In this document: positions 12,216 to 26,100 of the stretch, piece by piece | Position numbering within the stretch: the stretch's first letter is position 1 | Layout of the letters: the number at the start of each line of letters is the position of its first letter | DNA from: Bactericera cockerelli | Lineage: Eukaryota > Arthropoda > Insecta > Hemiptera > Triozidae | Direction: 5' to 3' | Length of the DNA: 64,000 bases | NCBI GenBank assembly: GCA_024516035.1 | Contig: CM044964.1 | Span: forward strand, 17,737,084-17,801,083 | Notes under the pieces: model-generated | Told to the model about the DNA's origin: nothing | Seen by the model: only the letters and a program-made list of their open reading frames with translations | The model's database searches: none | Program-made: the position numbers and the translations under genes

Positions 12216-13254
12216 AAATAGAAATGTTCATTTGCCTAATTGACTGATTACTTATTAATTTGTAGTGGTTTTCAATAGTTAAAAAAAATAATAATCAAAA
12301 ACCTCTATTACGTATAGAAGGCAGTGCCGTGCGTCGCCACCGTTTGGTTTAAAGACCATCTTCCAGCAGGTCATGGGAACTTTTCAACCGTATAACCTAA
12401 AGCCTACAGCACAAAACACAACAATTAAAGATCATCTCTTAGCAATGCACCTCTGAAAAGAAACCAACTTTCAGTTTCTCTCAACAGACCAAACTTTTTT
12501 CTGCACGCTTGAATCCTGAAATAGATTTCGATACCCAAATGAAACATTCATGTAGGTACACACGTATGTACGTATACATAATTTATGCGAATATCAATGT
12601 AAATCAATGTTTATACATACTGATACTTAAATAATGTACATATGTGGGCTAGGTACTAAGCAAGTACAAGATATCGTTGTGTGTTTTCGAGAAGATATAC
12701 ACGAAACTATGGCATATTTTAATTAAAGCAATCAGTAAATAAATCGTGGGATAATTAGAGCTATCTTCAAGTACATACAAGCGCATGCGTGATCTGTGAG
12801 AACTAAATGAGATGAAAGTAGGTATACCTAAGTATGCTGTGAGATTTTCAGGAAATTATAGGTAAACTTGTTTTTAATAGATTTGATAATGTTTAAAATT
12901 AGTAAGTTGGTAGATAAAATAATAATTTAGTGTTTTTACTAAAGTACATGTATAGGAACTGAACTGAAATAGTAGAAAGTTGATAAACATTTATGTTGGT
13001 GAGCCTACCTATGCTTAAAAACAATGCTAAAGCTGAGTTATTCAGTGAAAATATATTAATTTTTTTATGGTGCTTTAACATCGATGGTCATTCCCACCGT
13101 TCCCAGGTTAAATATTTCTAAATAAACGAGATCTCTTAGGTATAACATTAGAGAATCAATCCCGTCTTTGCTATCCTCAAGAGAAGGAGGAGTGGGTAGG
13201 GATGCGCGAATAGGTGCAAGAAATAATAGGGCAATCCAAGATGTGTAAAACCGT

Positions 13255-13345
13255 TAGTAGAACTCCCCTTAGGGATCCGTTGGTTCGAATCCCAACCTCG
13301 CCTGGTGGTTACCTTCCACTAAAGAGTATTATTATTATTATTCTT
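13255..13345 (+). repeat. Internally deleted SINE family B
   Basis: GGATCCGTTGGTTCGAATCC (B-box end of the head) is joined directly to CCTCGCCTGGTGGTTACC and the (ATT)n tail. The middle of the family-B consensus is missing. Confidence 0.75.
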
Positions 13346-13985
13346 TGGAAGTATTTACTAGCACATAGTCATGTATCTTGTCGGCCAAAAGAGCTATAGA
13401 AATACCTAAATTTAACAAACTATTTTGTGCTTGGAAATAGCATAGGTCAATATGAAAGACCTTATCCAGAAGATCGTGAGCACAAAGACTATGATCAACG
13501 ATAAAATAAAAGAAAGAAGAAGATCAAAGATTGAGTCCGATAAGATAGTAAATTGATTTTTCAAGCGAAACTTTTTTTAAAATTGTATTCGGTCAGCAAG
13601 AAGATATTTTTATCCTGCAACACATGGTCTCCAATTAATTAGTGGAAAAGGTTACTTTGTTCAACGGGAAGTTTTTTTAAAATATCAATTGACTGCAATT
13701 ATTTGATTTTATTTTAACTGAAATTACATCTGAATTTTGGAATCGAATGACTGAGGTTAAAATAATAAAACGTTAATTGTAGACTTGCTAACCATTTGTT
13801 GTAACGTATACATCGCGTGACGAAAGAACGTATAGGAAAGTATCACTTTGTGCAATGCATTCAGGCAGTCTGATTGTTTCAGTAATCTGCCCCACTCAGT
13901 GTGGGTGAGGTTAAGAAGCCAAAACAGGTTATGATTAGAGAGCAAATTTTATATATAAAAAAATTACTAAAAAGAGTATTAAAAA

Positions 13986-14136
13986 AGTCATCATATTTGT
14001 GTTAATCACGATGTGATATCACAATAAATTATACTCAAACTCGCTTTACTAAATCCTTGCTTGACTTGGGACTTGAACTACACCTTCAGATTACAAGGCT
14101 GCCGCATTATCATTTATGCTACTGAGGTCGGTCAAA
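13986..14136 (-). repeat. SINE family A, antisense
   Basis: It reads on the complement as GACCGACCTCAGTAGC...GTTCAAGTCCCAAGTC...AAGCGAGTTTGAGTATAAT...ATCACGAT...ATTAACACAAATATGATGAC. Full head and body are present. Confidence 0.75.
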
Positions 14137-14336
14137 AATCTTACTAATAAAAACAAAAAGTTTATTCATAACAAAAAGTTTATCCGCCGTAAGTCGAACA
14201 CGCAAACAAATCTCTAGGTAAATAAATAGATTGAATAGGTGTATGGAGGTCTAATAAAATTGCCGGTACATACAGATTGACCCAGAAAATAAGCATTATG
14301 TACGTTATATTATTAGGTATATGATTGTATTATATA

Positions 14337-14781
14337 CAGGGTGGTCCAGAAAGTTTGCACCAAAATGATAGGGGTAATAAAAGAGACCATTTCCAACAAA
14401 AATATTCCCGGACATTTTCCTTTATTTTTTGTCGTTTTCAAAATGGCGGCCAAAACGTGGTGTTTTCAAATATTCCGACTTTGGTTTGGCTTTTGATTTT
14501 TTTAATTTTTTCTGTACCACCTAGAAAAAAACGGATTGCATTTTTGAATTGAGAATAAAATTTTAATTAAAATAAGTTAAATTAACCCGTTCAATGTTTT
14601 AATGATAATGCTCATTTAGGCTGTCAAGTTTCTGAACGCACATATTTGAAAAACACACGTTTTGGCCGCCATTTTGAAAACGACAAAAAATAAAGGAAAA
14701 ATGTCCGGGAATATTTTTGTTGGAAATGGTCTCTTTTATTACCCTTATCATTTTGGTGCAAACTTTCTGGACCACCCTGTA
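14337..14781. mobile_element. Foldback MITE with about 145-bp inverted arms, TA-flanked
   Basis: The left arm starts CAGGGTGGTCCAGAAAGTTT and the right arm ends with its complement (AAACTTTCTGGACCACCCTG). The arms match to about 145 bp, through AAAATGGCGGCCAAAACG. The flanks are TA dinucleotides. The CAGGGTG end is shared with the larger foldback at 27230-28288, so both probably belong to one mariner-related group. The central 150 bp shows no coding sequence. Confidence 0.8.
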
Positions 14782-14889
14782 TTTAAACATAATAATATCC
14801 CATGTGAATGAGGGCCATACTATAGAATGGGCATGCTATACCTAGCACAGACCAATATGTATGCTAATACAGCAGACCAAACTATTGCT

Positions 14890-15165
14890 TAGCGGAGGTG
14901 TCCCGCGTCACTGTGAAAACAATTTGAGTTAGGGGTGATGTCGCTGATGATTCTGGGGGAGTCCGGCGAATAAATGTCTCTACTTTTGGACATTTTTGTT
15001 GTTGTTGAGTATACGAAGAAAATGAAATAGTTTCTATCATCATAGGGTGGCATCATCGTGAACGATGGTAGCCAGACAAAGGAGGAATGTCTCAGCACTT
15101 CTACCTCTGTAATTGGAGGCTGATAATTGACAAGGGCCCCCAGAACCAAGCCAAGTTTCTATATC
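14890..15165 (-). repeat. Dispersed repeat, family G
   Basis: Segments around CATCGTGAACGATGGTAGCC...ACAAAGGAGGAATG...CTCAGCACTTCTACC recur in the opposite orientation at 42315-42420, and a diverged piece lies near 38965-39040. No tRNA-like promoter was seen; the class is unknown. Confidence 0.5.
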
Positions 15166-15208
15166 AAAGAAAATTTCAGAACTTTGTGAATCCCTCGGAC
15201 ATTCAAAT

Positions 15209-15290
15209 AATAATACTCTTTAGAGCAAGGTACCACCACTAGGCGAGGTTAATGCTCAAAGCATTCGCTACCACTCCCAGAGTGTCTTAA
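15209..15290 (-). repeat. SINE family B fragment, antisense
   Basis: AATAATACTCTTTAGAGCAA...AGGCGAGGTTAATGCTCAAAG is the complement of the family-B 3' body. Confidence 0.65.
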
Positions 15291-15599
15291 TTACTGAAAT
15301 AAATGCTTAGATAATCAGATAAATGATGAAAAAATACAAGCTAGATTTTTTACAGTAAAAGTCCAGCGCCTCCAGAAATAGAGCTAAAGCTGAACACCAA
15401 TAAGTGAGGCAAACCCTGTCAAGTAAACATTGGAAAAAGGAGTCCTGAACAAAGAGTTGTCTTTACCCAGGGAACCTATAAAAAAGAGTTCCGTAAGCCA
15501 AGGCATTATTGCATATTGCAGTGCACTGATAGTCAAGTGGTTAACGCGACATTTTCTAACACCAAAACCTCAGAGTTTTATTAAGTCTTTAGTTTAACG

Positions 15600-15812
15600 T
15601 GCACTTGTAGTCAAGAGGTTAACGCGCTAGCCTGGTAATTCAGGTAGCGGAGCGATCCGTTGGTTCGAATCCCACCCAGTGCATGAATTTTTCTTTATAA
15701 TTTGAGTTTCTGACTACATTATAATAAGACTCTGAGGGTAAGGTGGTAGAAAATGCTTTGAGCATTAACCTCGCCTGGTGGTTACCTTCCACTGAAGAGT
15801 TTTATTATTATT
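15600..15812 (+). repeat. SINE family B, near complete
   Basis: The tRNA-like head shows an A-box (TAGTCAAGAGGTTAACGCGC) and a B-box (GGTTCGAATCCC), ending CCCAGTGCATG. The body follows: TTTGAGTTTCTGACTACATT, ATAAGACTCTGAGGGTAAGG, ATTAACCTCGCCTGGTGG and an (ATT)n tail. A truncated second head (CACTGATAGTCAAGTGGTTA) lies directly upstream at 15519-15599. This is one of the clearest copies in the window. Confidence 0.85.
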
Positions 15813-16555
15813 GCACCAGGGGCCACCAGACTTGCCCTATTACCCTCTCCCTAAACGCGGCCCTGAGCTGTGTGTGTTACATTCTTCACTTGTTGGCAAC
15901 TATTTCACTTTATAAGGCGCTGCGTAGCGTCGCGCCGCTGTGGCAAGAGTGGACAAAAGAGAGAAATGCAAATTGGAACTATTTAAGCTGCCGTCGGAAG
16001 ACTGAAAGTGAAGAGTCCTAGGCCTTGAATTAATAAACGACGCGATGGTAAAGCAGAAACTGTCATAAAAATGTCCACCACAGCAGCACCCTAAAATTTC
16101 CAAATGTAAGAAGAATTTGCTAAAAACGTGGAAAGTAAGTTGACGACAGTCGATGGCAGGTTGAATACATTAACTGCTGCTGCTTTTCACAGCTTGATTC
16201 AGGCTGGGTGAGGTTAATGTAGGGTACAGATTAATGGAGAATGGAGGATAAAAATTTTAAACCCCAAAACATACAACCTATATGAAGCTCATAATAAATC
16301 TACAATTCTATACTATACAGTAAGTAACGAATGAGAAAAGAGAACTAGATTGAAGATAAGCTAGACTGTGCCTACAGTTGTGCTAATGATGGCTAGAAGT
16401 TTAACTTGCGGGAGGGTCAGTCTTATGTTAATTTTATTTGCCCCTAAGCCTTGAAAATTTAATAACTCGAGGTCATAAAGGAACACTTATTATTATTTAA
16501 TTTTTCCTCTCGGACATGTAACATTGTAACATATCAGATTCATGTTAATAAAATA

Positions 16556-16772
16556 ATAAATAATAATACTCTTGAGTGGAAGGCAACCACCAGGCGAGGT
16601 TAATTCTCAAAGCATTTTCTACCACCTAACCCTCAGAGTCTTATTATTATGTGGTCACAAACTCAACTAAATGAGGAAAAATCCAGGCACTGAGTGGGAT
16701 TCGAGCCAACGGATCCCTACGCTACCTGAATTACCAAACTAGCGCTTTAATCACTTGACTACCAGTGTACGG
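16556..16772 (-). repeat. SINE family B, antisense, near complete
   Basis: The complement of the family-B consensus from the (ATT)n tail to the tRNA-like head (GTGGGATTCGAGCCAACGGA...AACTAGCGC...TGACTACCAGTG). It lies about 220 bp upstream of the Mlc2 MEF2 site. Confidence 0.8.
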
Positions 16773-16794
16773 TTAATTATACCATGTTAATTGA

Positions 16795-16914
16795 TTGTCA
16801 TGTCACAATCACTCAAACTCGTCTTAATACTTTTTTGATGTAATTGAGACTCGAGCCACCGACCTCTAGGTTACAAGTACGCCGCCTCATTGATCAAGCT
16901 ACTGAGGTCAGTTC
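16795..16914 (-). repeat. SINE family A, antisense, next to the Mlc2 promoter
   Basis: Complement of the A-family: GACTCGAGCCACCGACCTCT and CATTGATCAAGCTACTGAGG at the head end. It ends about 75 bp before the MEF2-like site, so it marks the upstream limit of well-kept promoter DNA. Confidence 0.75.
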
Positions 16915-16987
16915 TCGGAGAATTTCTCTTTCACTTTCTTCCCCTTGTCGGGGCATGAACAATACCGTCCGTACACTCTAGCGGTGG

Positions 16988-16997
16988 CTATTTTTAG
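16988..16997 (+). promoter_or_regulatory. MEF2 binding site in the Mlc2 promoter
   Basis: CTATTTTTAG is a perfect match to the MEF2 consensus YTAWWWWTAR. It lies 127 bp upstream of the Mlc2 ATG. MEF2 drives most muscle structural genes in insects, so the site fits the gene. I see no TATA box in the usual place; TCAGT at 17084-17088 could be the initiator. Confidence 0.6.
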
Positions 16998-17049
16998 CCG
17001 CTGCCGTTTCGACCGAATGAGAGGCTCAGAAAAAACTTATCCCATCCAG

Positions 17050-17117
17050 TCAGAAAAGAGGAGCTCCAAACTCCTCTTCATATTCAGTGCCAGTGTTAAG
17101 AACCCAACAGAATCATG
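17050..17117 (+). CDS. Mlc2: Mlc2 exon 1: 5' UTR and ATG only
   Basis: The sequence AACAGAATCATG is followed at once by a strong donor, GTAAGT (17118). Only Met is encoded. Exon 2 opens with GCT GAC AAA GAG, so the product starts MADKEKK, as expected for this family. The transcription start is a guess (between about 17045 and 17090). An initiator-like TATTCAGTG lies at 17081-17089. Confidence 0.75.
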
Positions 17118-20100
17118 GTAAGTGATCAATATAAGTTCTTTTGTATTATTATTGCAATTAATTAAATTTATTTCTTTTATCGAAATAATTCTACTTTCTA
17201 TATTTTTTATTGATAAACCGTTTTACTTAGCCTAAAAATCTGATGAAATGGAACTTTTGTTCTTACTAAAAAAATCCTTTAATAAAGTCAAAGGCATTAA
17301 GTAATGTCTTTTATTTTCGGGAATATCTATTTTTCTTTTTTCATATTCATTTATTATTTCTATCCCATTCATAATTATTAGACAAGGAGGTATAGATATA
17401 CCTGTGTACGTACCACCACAAAATTTCTAACTCTTTTTGTAATTCATAAATACCTCTGTTCTGAAATGCTAGAGTTCGTATGAAGGGCTGAAAGGGCTCT
17501 TTCTAATCACCTATTTCTCGTAATATTATCTCCATGCGAATGGTTTGTACCACTACATCTGGAGCAACCCTAAACTTAATGATACTTACTTTGCGTATCC
17601 ATGATAGTTGTGGTGGTGGAAGAATTGATGGGGGTATTAACTCCCCCGGACGCCCAGAAGCAATGTTTTGGGCTCCTTCCATGTCTTGTGTAGTGTTGTG
17701 ACATATCTATTCAAGCATGGCAACTTTAGTTCTTTTATCACATAAAATACGAAGATCGCATTATTTGCATTCTTGCAGATGAATCAACTTTTACTATCAT
17801 GTTCTTCCTAAACATTAGAAACCAGAACATTACTCTTCAATATACTCCTATCGTTACGTGAATTTTTTGGACTATTACCTGTAGTAAATTTGCCTCATAT
17901 TTACTCATTCTTACCTGTAGTAAATTATAGTGACTGGTAACTAGTTTATCAAGTAGGTTCAAGAAATTATTTAACATTTCTTCTTTTTAAGAAAGTTTAA
18001 TGTTGATCTGGGGGACCACTTGTCAGAATCTGAAATACGGTTCGCATTATTGAATGGAGTTGGACATGGTAATATATTTTGAGAAATATATCTCTCTTGT
18101 CAAAACTACCAGTTTATTTCACTGTGAATAACCAACTATTAGAATGCGATTAAAATGCCATCAACTGAAGAGATGGTTTGTTGTTAGGTTTTCTGTTTTG
18201 GTTTGAGCTGAAGGACTTTCATCTGTTGAGGACATAATATATTATCTTGAAATAAAAGAAAGAGTTTTTGGTAAAGCAAGTTTATACAGAGAGGAAAATT
18301 AGAGGACCAAACTAGAACACTGGTAGAAGGCACGTTAATCTGGCAATTGATAGTTAATATTTCCGTGAAAATAATTGCCTGCGGTTAGACTCAACAGTTT
18401 GGAGGATGAGGGTTAATTGGTAGAAAATGCTTTGAGAATTAACCTGGTGGTTAACTTCCACTAAAGAGTCTTATTTTTATGGCCGGGTCGAGACTTGACT
18501 GCTGGGTCCCAGCTCATGTAGATCTAGCGTCACGTGATTAATTTCCACCAATCACAGAGCTCTAAATTGATGACTCCGAGTCTCGTCGAGTCGAGTCTTG
18601 ACCCAGCCATTAGAGATTTGGAGAAATGATCATTTATTATCTTCATAAATCTTAATACATATTATGTATATCAAGAGAAACGGTCGTTTCGCGGGAGAAC
18701 GCCTCCCAGAATCTACAGTGCTTGTATCTATATCATTAACAACTAAGTCGTCATTCAAACTTTTTCTCTAAAAATGAATGCTATAGCGGCCAAAGAATTT
18801 CCTAATTTTACAAGGTTCCTCTGTGTGCTGTGATTGGTGGAAAGTTCATGCTAGCTTTCAGCTGCTAGCTGGCAGGAGGATTTCCACCCGGCCAATGAAT
18901 CCGCAGGATGGATGTTCAATAAACAAACAATATTCTAATAAATTTTATGTCTATAGGGTCATTATGTCTTCCCAGAGTCCCAGATATTAATATTACTTTC
19001 AATTGGTCTGGCAATAGAGCTGTGGTTTGAAGTATTGAGAGTGAAAGATCGCTTTCTAGAACTAATATTTGTAATGCGGTAAAAAAACAAGTTATTTAAA
19101 TTTATTGCTGTAAATAAATTGTGATGTCATACCACGGACGAAATTGAATTTGAAAAATATGAAATGTTTTAAATAAACATAACTACTCCTATAGAGGTCC
19201 TGGATTTACATCAGCCACAGAGTCATCAATCATGTGCTTACGAGCACTTGGTCAGAACATTTCTCCTTATTGAATGACTTTTTGTCCTCAAATAATGATG
19301 GTAAAATAAAAAAATATTCCCTCAATCTGCTTCTTCTTCTTTTTTCTCTGTGCCTTTTCCTACAGTGAAATAGGAATACAGTAAACAGTTGTACACCCAT
19401 AAATTACACCTCATATCATTTCCAAGTATACTGTACGATGCAATATTACAAGTCCTATACATACCCATGGCAAACTTTCAGCATTCCACCAGATCTCATC
19501 AGGCAAATTGTACCAAACCATAACAAAGTCGTGAAAAGAAAGTTATCGCACGCGCGAACTCAAGGTGTTGATTATTTTCGAATTGGTACTCTCGACTTTC
19601 GGGTAGGTGCTAGTTAGATTGGTACTTCGGTTCTTTCGGAGGCCAAGATCAGTTACAAAGCTCTGAAATACATACCAAAATAATTACACCTATATTTATA
19701 GGAACGCCCTATACAGCTATGTTTGGCCGCAGTATGGCGTAAATATCCGCTTTCATATTTCTCTCTCTCGTTTTTGATCTGCTATCTTCATCTGCATAAT
19801 ATTCCTGATGATGAATGGTCCAGTGGGTGGGGTACTCAACAGGGGTCACTCGGTGAGAGAAAGGTCTATTAACCCAGAGACCTTTCTGTTTCTACACGTG
19901 GATATTGATATTTTATACACAATCAATCAGTCTGTTACTAACTATGCACCGACCTCAGTAGCTTCATCAATATGGTGGCGGACTTGTAACCTGGAGGTCG
20001 ATGGTTCAAGTCTCAGTTTCAGCTTAGATTTTGTAAAGCGAGTTTGAGTAGTTTTTATATCACGAAAGTGATTCACACAAATATGATGACTTAACTGAAC

Positions 20101-23100
20101 TTACTAACTATGCAATCCGCAGCTAATCAGCAAATTGAAACCAGAAATCCCATAATGGAGGTTTTGTGTACGCCAAGAAAACAGTCTAAACTGAACAGAA
20201 ACAGAAAAGAGGTCACTTTCCCATGTACATATTTCTCATCCATATCCAACTTCAATCATTTCACAGCCTCAAACACATTCAGAGGCTTCAGAGAATTTAT
20301 TTTTAAACCTCCACTCGAGAAATGTGAGCACCATTTCGACGCCCCGTGATGGCTGGCACCTCGCCAACACTCCTCATAAGACGATGAATAGGACGCTCTG
20401 GGCTTACAGGGTTTAGTCGGTTCACTGTCGACCTGGAGGCCGCAGGTTGCGGGTTCAAATACCGTCTGCAGCGGTCTTTGAGGCAGATAAAATATTTACC
20501 TTTAATATTAGGTCTCCTTAATATTTTATCTCATCACTTTGAATCATTAATGAGTTTGACAAAATAAACTCATCCATATGAGTTTATGGCCACATAATAA
20601 TAAGACTCTGAGGGTTAGGTACGTAGATTTTGTCATATTGTTGATTTTCAAAAGCAATGAATATGAGATGATTGTAGTAAGTTTTTTTATGGAAATAATT
20701 ATGACTTAATAAGTTATTAGTTATGTTAGGAAATTGAAGGAAATGGTCATTTCTACTGTTTCTAGAGATAATACTGATTACTGATCAATGCTACTTGATT
20801 TCCATCTCCATATTCGAGATCTACCCCGCTCAGCACTGGGACTTTCAGTCTTTTATCTCTATCTATGACTCTTACAACACCGATGATTATAATTTTTAGC
20901 TTTCCATACTTTTATTGTTGACATGATTATTATGTCATACCTATACCAAACAAAGTTTAAATTAGGCCATCCAGAATACCAGTAGCATAATCATAAAATT
21001 AAGAGAAAATCTTGATTTTATTATGATTAAGGAACGATCATATGATTGCATTTTGTTATACCTAGATAATATATGAAACTTTTAGAAGTATAGTCACACA
21101 GGCCACCAAGTACCAATTTTAATTTATGCCATGTCTCAATGGCACAAGTACCTAGAACCTATTCATTTGGTGTTTGGTCAGATGTGAGTCTCACTTTATT
21201 ACGTTGTCCACTCCTTACGTGTGATGGTAAAAGTCCTATGAAGAAGGAGATTACGAGTGGAATCACATTTGCTTATAAAGATTTTAGTTCATATATATTT
21301 TTTAAAGATGGTTAGACTTTCTCTAGTTGGCCAATACAAATAGATCGACTTCAGCGCAGCATGCTTAGACACAGGGGTGGATTAAAGTCACAGGTCTATC
21401 AGATAAAATGAACATAATATCTGACGAAAAGCTTCGCTATAAATATATCTCCCTTGCCATTATCCGAAATTAGCTTATGTTGCTATTGTGGTCGGCATTG
21501 TTCAACCACATGGTTGAGGTTGGTAGGGTGGAGCACGTTTTTTTATGGCTGGATGAACTTCCTAACGATAACGATTCTATATGGTTTTTATTTCCTGATC
21601 AGGAGGGGTCGCTACCCACATTAACCTCACCCAGCCTGGGTATATAGGGCCTGAAATACCAGCCTCACGTGTTTGGAGGGAACAGAATTTTCTTCGAAAA
21701 ATCTGCTCCGACCGGGGATCGAACTCGAGATCTCTGGACCAGGGGCAGTAGTCACTATACCGTTATGTCAAGGAGGCTCACTATAAATGTGTTGTGTTAC
21801 CCATGGCTTGCGCCTAGTCGACCAAATGCCTGATCCACAGCGTGTTCTTATTTCCATGTTTCTTGATTGCATCCATACTTTTTTACTACAAATGTAGGTA
21901 CCTGATAATAATTCGATCAGAAGAACTACAGTTCAGTTTCCAGAAAGTTATACATAAGCGACCGATCGTTCGGTAGTTTCTTAATCTATGTGAATCACAA
22001 GATGTCACAGTTACTCAAACTCGCCTTACTAAAGTTTCCAAAGCTTGGGGCTCGAACCACTGATCTCTAGATTACAAGTCCGCTATGGTCACAATCCATG
22101 AACCGAGCTCGTTTAGAATTCAAAATACTTCCGATTATTAATACTAGAAATTTCTCGGAAGTCAAAAGTAAAACAATATTGGAACATTTTATCAATATCT
22201 ATGAAACTTCATTAATCAACCAAGCTCACAATTTCAAATCAGAATGTTAATGGCATTTCTCATTCCTTAAGTCCAATCCTGGACCCAGCAGTTAAGAACC
22301 ACAGGTCTCATGAGTTCCTGAGATATAGATTAGAAAATGATAGCACAGAGCTTTCATTAGACTAAGATACATAAATACATAATGTACATATTGTTTTGTA
22401 CGCGTCCACATGTATTAGTATGAGAACTACCATTATATGTACATACATACGTAATATACTTCAATACAACAGCTGATAAGAAAGCATTAAGAAGTAGTAT
22501 GTATGATAATTATGTATGTGCCTTGTTTAGTTTAGGTAGGTAATTTAGGCTGTTAGCATAAGAGAGGAGGTATCATTATGACATTATCTAACATTCTAAT
22601 AAATCTCTCTTCTAAGTACCTCATTACCTATACATTTAAGGTAGGTACCTACCTTAAATGTATATGTAAAGAGGAAGAGATTTGGGTTGGGTGGAAGAGA
22701 TTGCCGCAGGTAATAACCCCACCCTTTAGTTAGGACATATGAGTATATTTAAAATACTTTCAGCATTATCCTCGCCTGGTGGTTACCTTCCCCTAAAGAG
22801 TATATCATTATTATTATGTAGGTACCCTATGCGTAAGAAACACTGAAATCGCGATACCATCGGATGTAAAGTGGAAGCATATACAAGAGAAATTAGTACC
22901 CACCTACCTGTGTGTCTTGTTCACTTCATACAATATTTTAATTACAATAGAAGTTAATATGAACCTATGCTTACTGAAATTACAAATGCAGTGCAGGTGA
23001 GTACACTTAAATCACAAAGAGATAGAAATTTCTTCTAGCGTAATGTGCAGAAAGAAATTCCTGAGTAATTTGTTAAGCTGGAAAGATTGGTATGGGAGAT

Positions 23101-26100
23101 TGCAACTCCAGCAGTCTGAAGATTAGGAATATTTACCGAGAAATATAAGTGCATTTTTTGCAGCCCGTTGAATGTAAACTTTCGAGATTTTGCAAGTTTA
23201 TTATTAAATATCGTTACATTATGTATAGCACTACACATACATAGAACAGGACAGTCCATATTCTCCTAGTTTCCTGACCCTGTTCCGGCTGGGTGAGGAT
23301 AATGTGGCATTTTTATGAAGTAAATGAGAAAAAATCCTTGCACTAGTTGGATTTTAAATTCACGAATCCTCACGATCCACCACGAAAGGATTGGATGGCA
23401 GGGATTGCCATAGGCAATAATCACGACCTTTTTTACATTAGTTGCAATCTTGTAATTTCAAATAAAAGGCCTTATTATAATTATTATAAAGGATTCATTT
23501 ATTCATTAGTTTGAGCATTAGGACCCACTGTCACACCTACGCCACCAATGAGACAAAGTACTGCAGGCTATCAGCGTCTGACCTCTGCAGAGATCATCTC
23601 CCTTTATGGTCAACGACGAAAAATGAAAGTGACTCTAATACCGTAATAAATAGCCTATGAACGGGCATGCAACCAGTCAAAAAGAATGTTCGCAGTCTGG
23701 AGGAAGAGCTTATTAATGGTCAAAAGTTCCAGCGCAGGGTTCAAAGGTCAAGCATTAGAGCTTAGAGACGAGGAGGTAAAAGTTAGTGGATTTAGAAAGC
23801 TGAGGCCACACGACCCACGTGTCTGTTGCTACTGCTATTAATAGCCAAGTGGTTAAGCACTCGCTTGCGATGCGGAAGGTCCCGGGTTCGAACCCCCGCG
23901 CTGACAAAAAAATGTATTGGTTACAGTTGTTTGTAAGGGATACCTTCCGGTGCGCTCGTGTTGACCGAGCACCTAACTGGGAAGTATTGTGTCACTTATC
24001 GCCCATCAGAGAGGAGGCATACGACGGGATAGGCAGGCTACAACACAGACCGCAAGCGTCTACAGTAGCTCCTGTTTATGGCTACAAAAAAAACTTTGTC
24101 ACCAGAAAAAAATTCCGTGGTTGGCAACAACTTTGGAACTAAAAATTCCAGTACTTTCCTTTCATAGGATAAGGAAAGTAAAAAATCTTTACTCCATAAT
24201 TTATTTTGACACTACAATTGAAACTGTTGAGTAAAATTACCGATCTCAGTAGCTCGATCGATAAAGCGGCGAACTCGTAACATGAAGGTCGGTGGTTCGA
24301 GTTCCATGAACGGCAAAGTTTAGCGATGCTAGTTTGAGAAATTGTGTCATCACGCAGAACAGTTGTGTAAAATTTCTCTCCGAAACTCTATCGAAGTTTC
24401 AGTCAGTGAATAAATCAAATTTTCAAAGATAACAGATACCTAACTTGTGCTATGTACAGTTTTTACTAGGTATCAATTTGTTCTTATCACTTTCGTTATA
24501 TCACAACTACTCAAACTTGCTTTGCTAGATCTATGCACAAACCGGAATTTGAACCACCGACCTCCAGGTTACAAGTCCGCCGCCTCATCGATCAAGCTAC
24601 TGAGGTCGGTCATATTGTTTACTATTATGGTTGTTAATACTATGACTACTGAGCAGATAGCAAAAAGCACGCATGGCATAGTGTCATTAAAATGTCATCA
24701 AGTTAAAATAAAATCCAGCGTCCTGGGTTGGACATAATACCATTCAAAATAAAATTACAGAAAGTTAAAGATTCTGCGTGAGATAGATGACATATTATAT
24801 TTATACATACATAAGATCTATGTAAATATCTATGTAGTAACCTCTTGGGTAACCAGTGGTGGCCAGGTGGCATCACCAAAAATATTGTTAGTAATAGTGC
24901 TGTGCTACCTACAAAAGTTGTGAAGAGGCTCATGCATAGATTCACTACAAATAATTCATACTGGTAAATAATCAGAATGATATGTAGACTAAACTTATGC
25001 ATATCATAACACCAAGTACATACAATATACATATATATATGTACATACATACCTATACTTACCTTATAAAAACACTTTCGAGATGCTATCATAGTAAAAC
25101 TTTACAACATACATAAGTGAAATTTAAAACTCTTCACAGCCCACACAAAATCGTCAACCAACCCAACATTTTTTTTTGAACTTTAATCCTGCTGTTAAGT
25201 TTGGGTTCATGCTTCATTACAGTGTACTCCAGACTTCATAGGGCATCTTTCATTTACAGACCATGATCGGTAAGATTCATATACAGGATATAAGTGTTGA
25301 GGCTAAAGATTTTGCCTATTTTTTTAAAATGCTGAAGTTAAGGCAAAATTACCGGGAGCGAAAACGAACTTTTAGCAGAGATTAAATAACAAAACATCAT
25401 CTAACAATAACATACATATCTTGATAGAAAAGCGTATCTATATGTATAGCACTATTAGCTGGACCAGGTAGATATATCTGAACGTACCTATACCTACAAG
25501 TACCTTCTAATGAAAACAGGCCGATAAAGTTAATATACTCTCCATGCTAATTTTATTCTTCAATTTTCAAGACCCATCAACCTGGATGATTGCATAGTTG
25601 TATACCTATCACTACATAAATCTAGTGAGTCCCTACATATAAATTTCAGCTCCCTCCGATAGGTAGGTATATCATGTGCCAAAATGTTGCTGAATCATGT
25701 ATGCAAATGAGAGTTCCCGTGGCTAAATCTATTACTGATATATATTATGAGTACAAACACTCAATTCATCACTTTATGATACCTAATGATTACAGGCATA
25801 TTACTATTAAATATTAATTTCAGTTTTCATTCATCAAACACATAGGTAAAACATTTATCATACGGACAGAGGCACTAAGTATGAATAGAAATATTAATTG
25901 CTTCATGGGAGCACCTTACGAGGGAATTCATTTATCTTACCTATATGTAAGCTAGTATACGAGTAAACGAGTCAGTAGTATACCTACTACTGACTACAAT
26001 AATTTAGGTACTTATAATATATCCTCACTCCTCAGGAGTTTCAGATAATCTTTTAGATAGAATTGTGTGTACTCAACTTCATATCGAGTTTTTCTTCCTT

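Larger units (their letters stand above)
9516..13985. other. Gene-free AT-rich region
   Basis: No exon-like frames. It contains a GA-rich tract (11765-12215), a possible antisense tRNA-like SINE fragment near 10450-10560 (GGAATCGAACCC) and a short family-B SINE remnant at 13255-13345. Nothing else is recognised. Confidence 0.5.
17124..19940 (+). other. First part of Mlc2 intron 1: mostly unique AT-rich DNA
   Basis: Apart from a family-B SINE tail at 18410-18476 and a MITE at 18480-18609, I recognise no repeats. Low repeat density next to a muscle promoter makes this a plausible place for regulatory elements; no specific site is claimed. Confidence 0.4.

Noticed and set aside
22990..23002. 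Recursive splice point (GCAG|GTGAGT) in Mlc2 intron 1
   Set aside because: The upstream 20 nt are not pyrimidine-rich, so a ratchet acceptor is unlikely.
23836..23915. tRNA gene
   Set aside because: A- and B-boxes are good, but no acceptor stem pairs up and a SINE body follows. The same holds for all other tRNA-like heads in the window.
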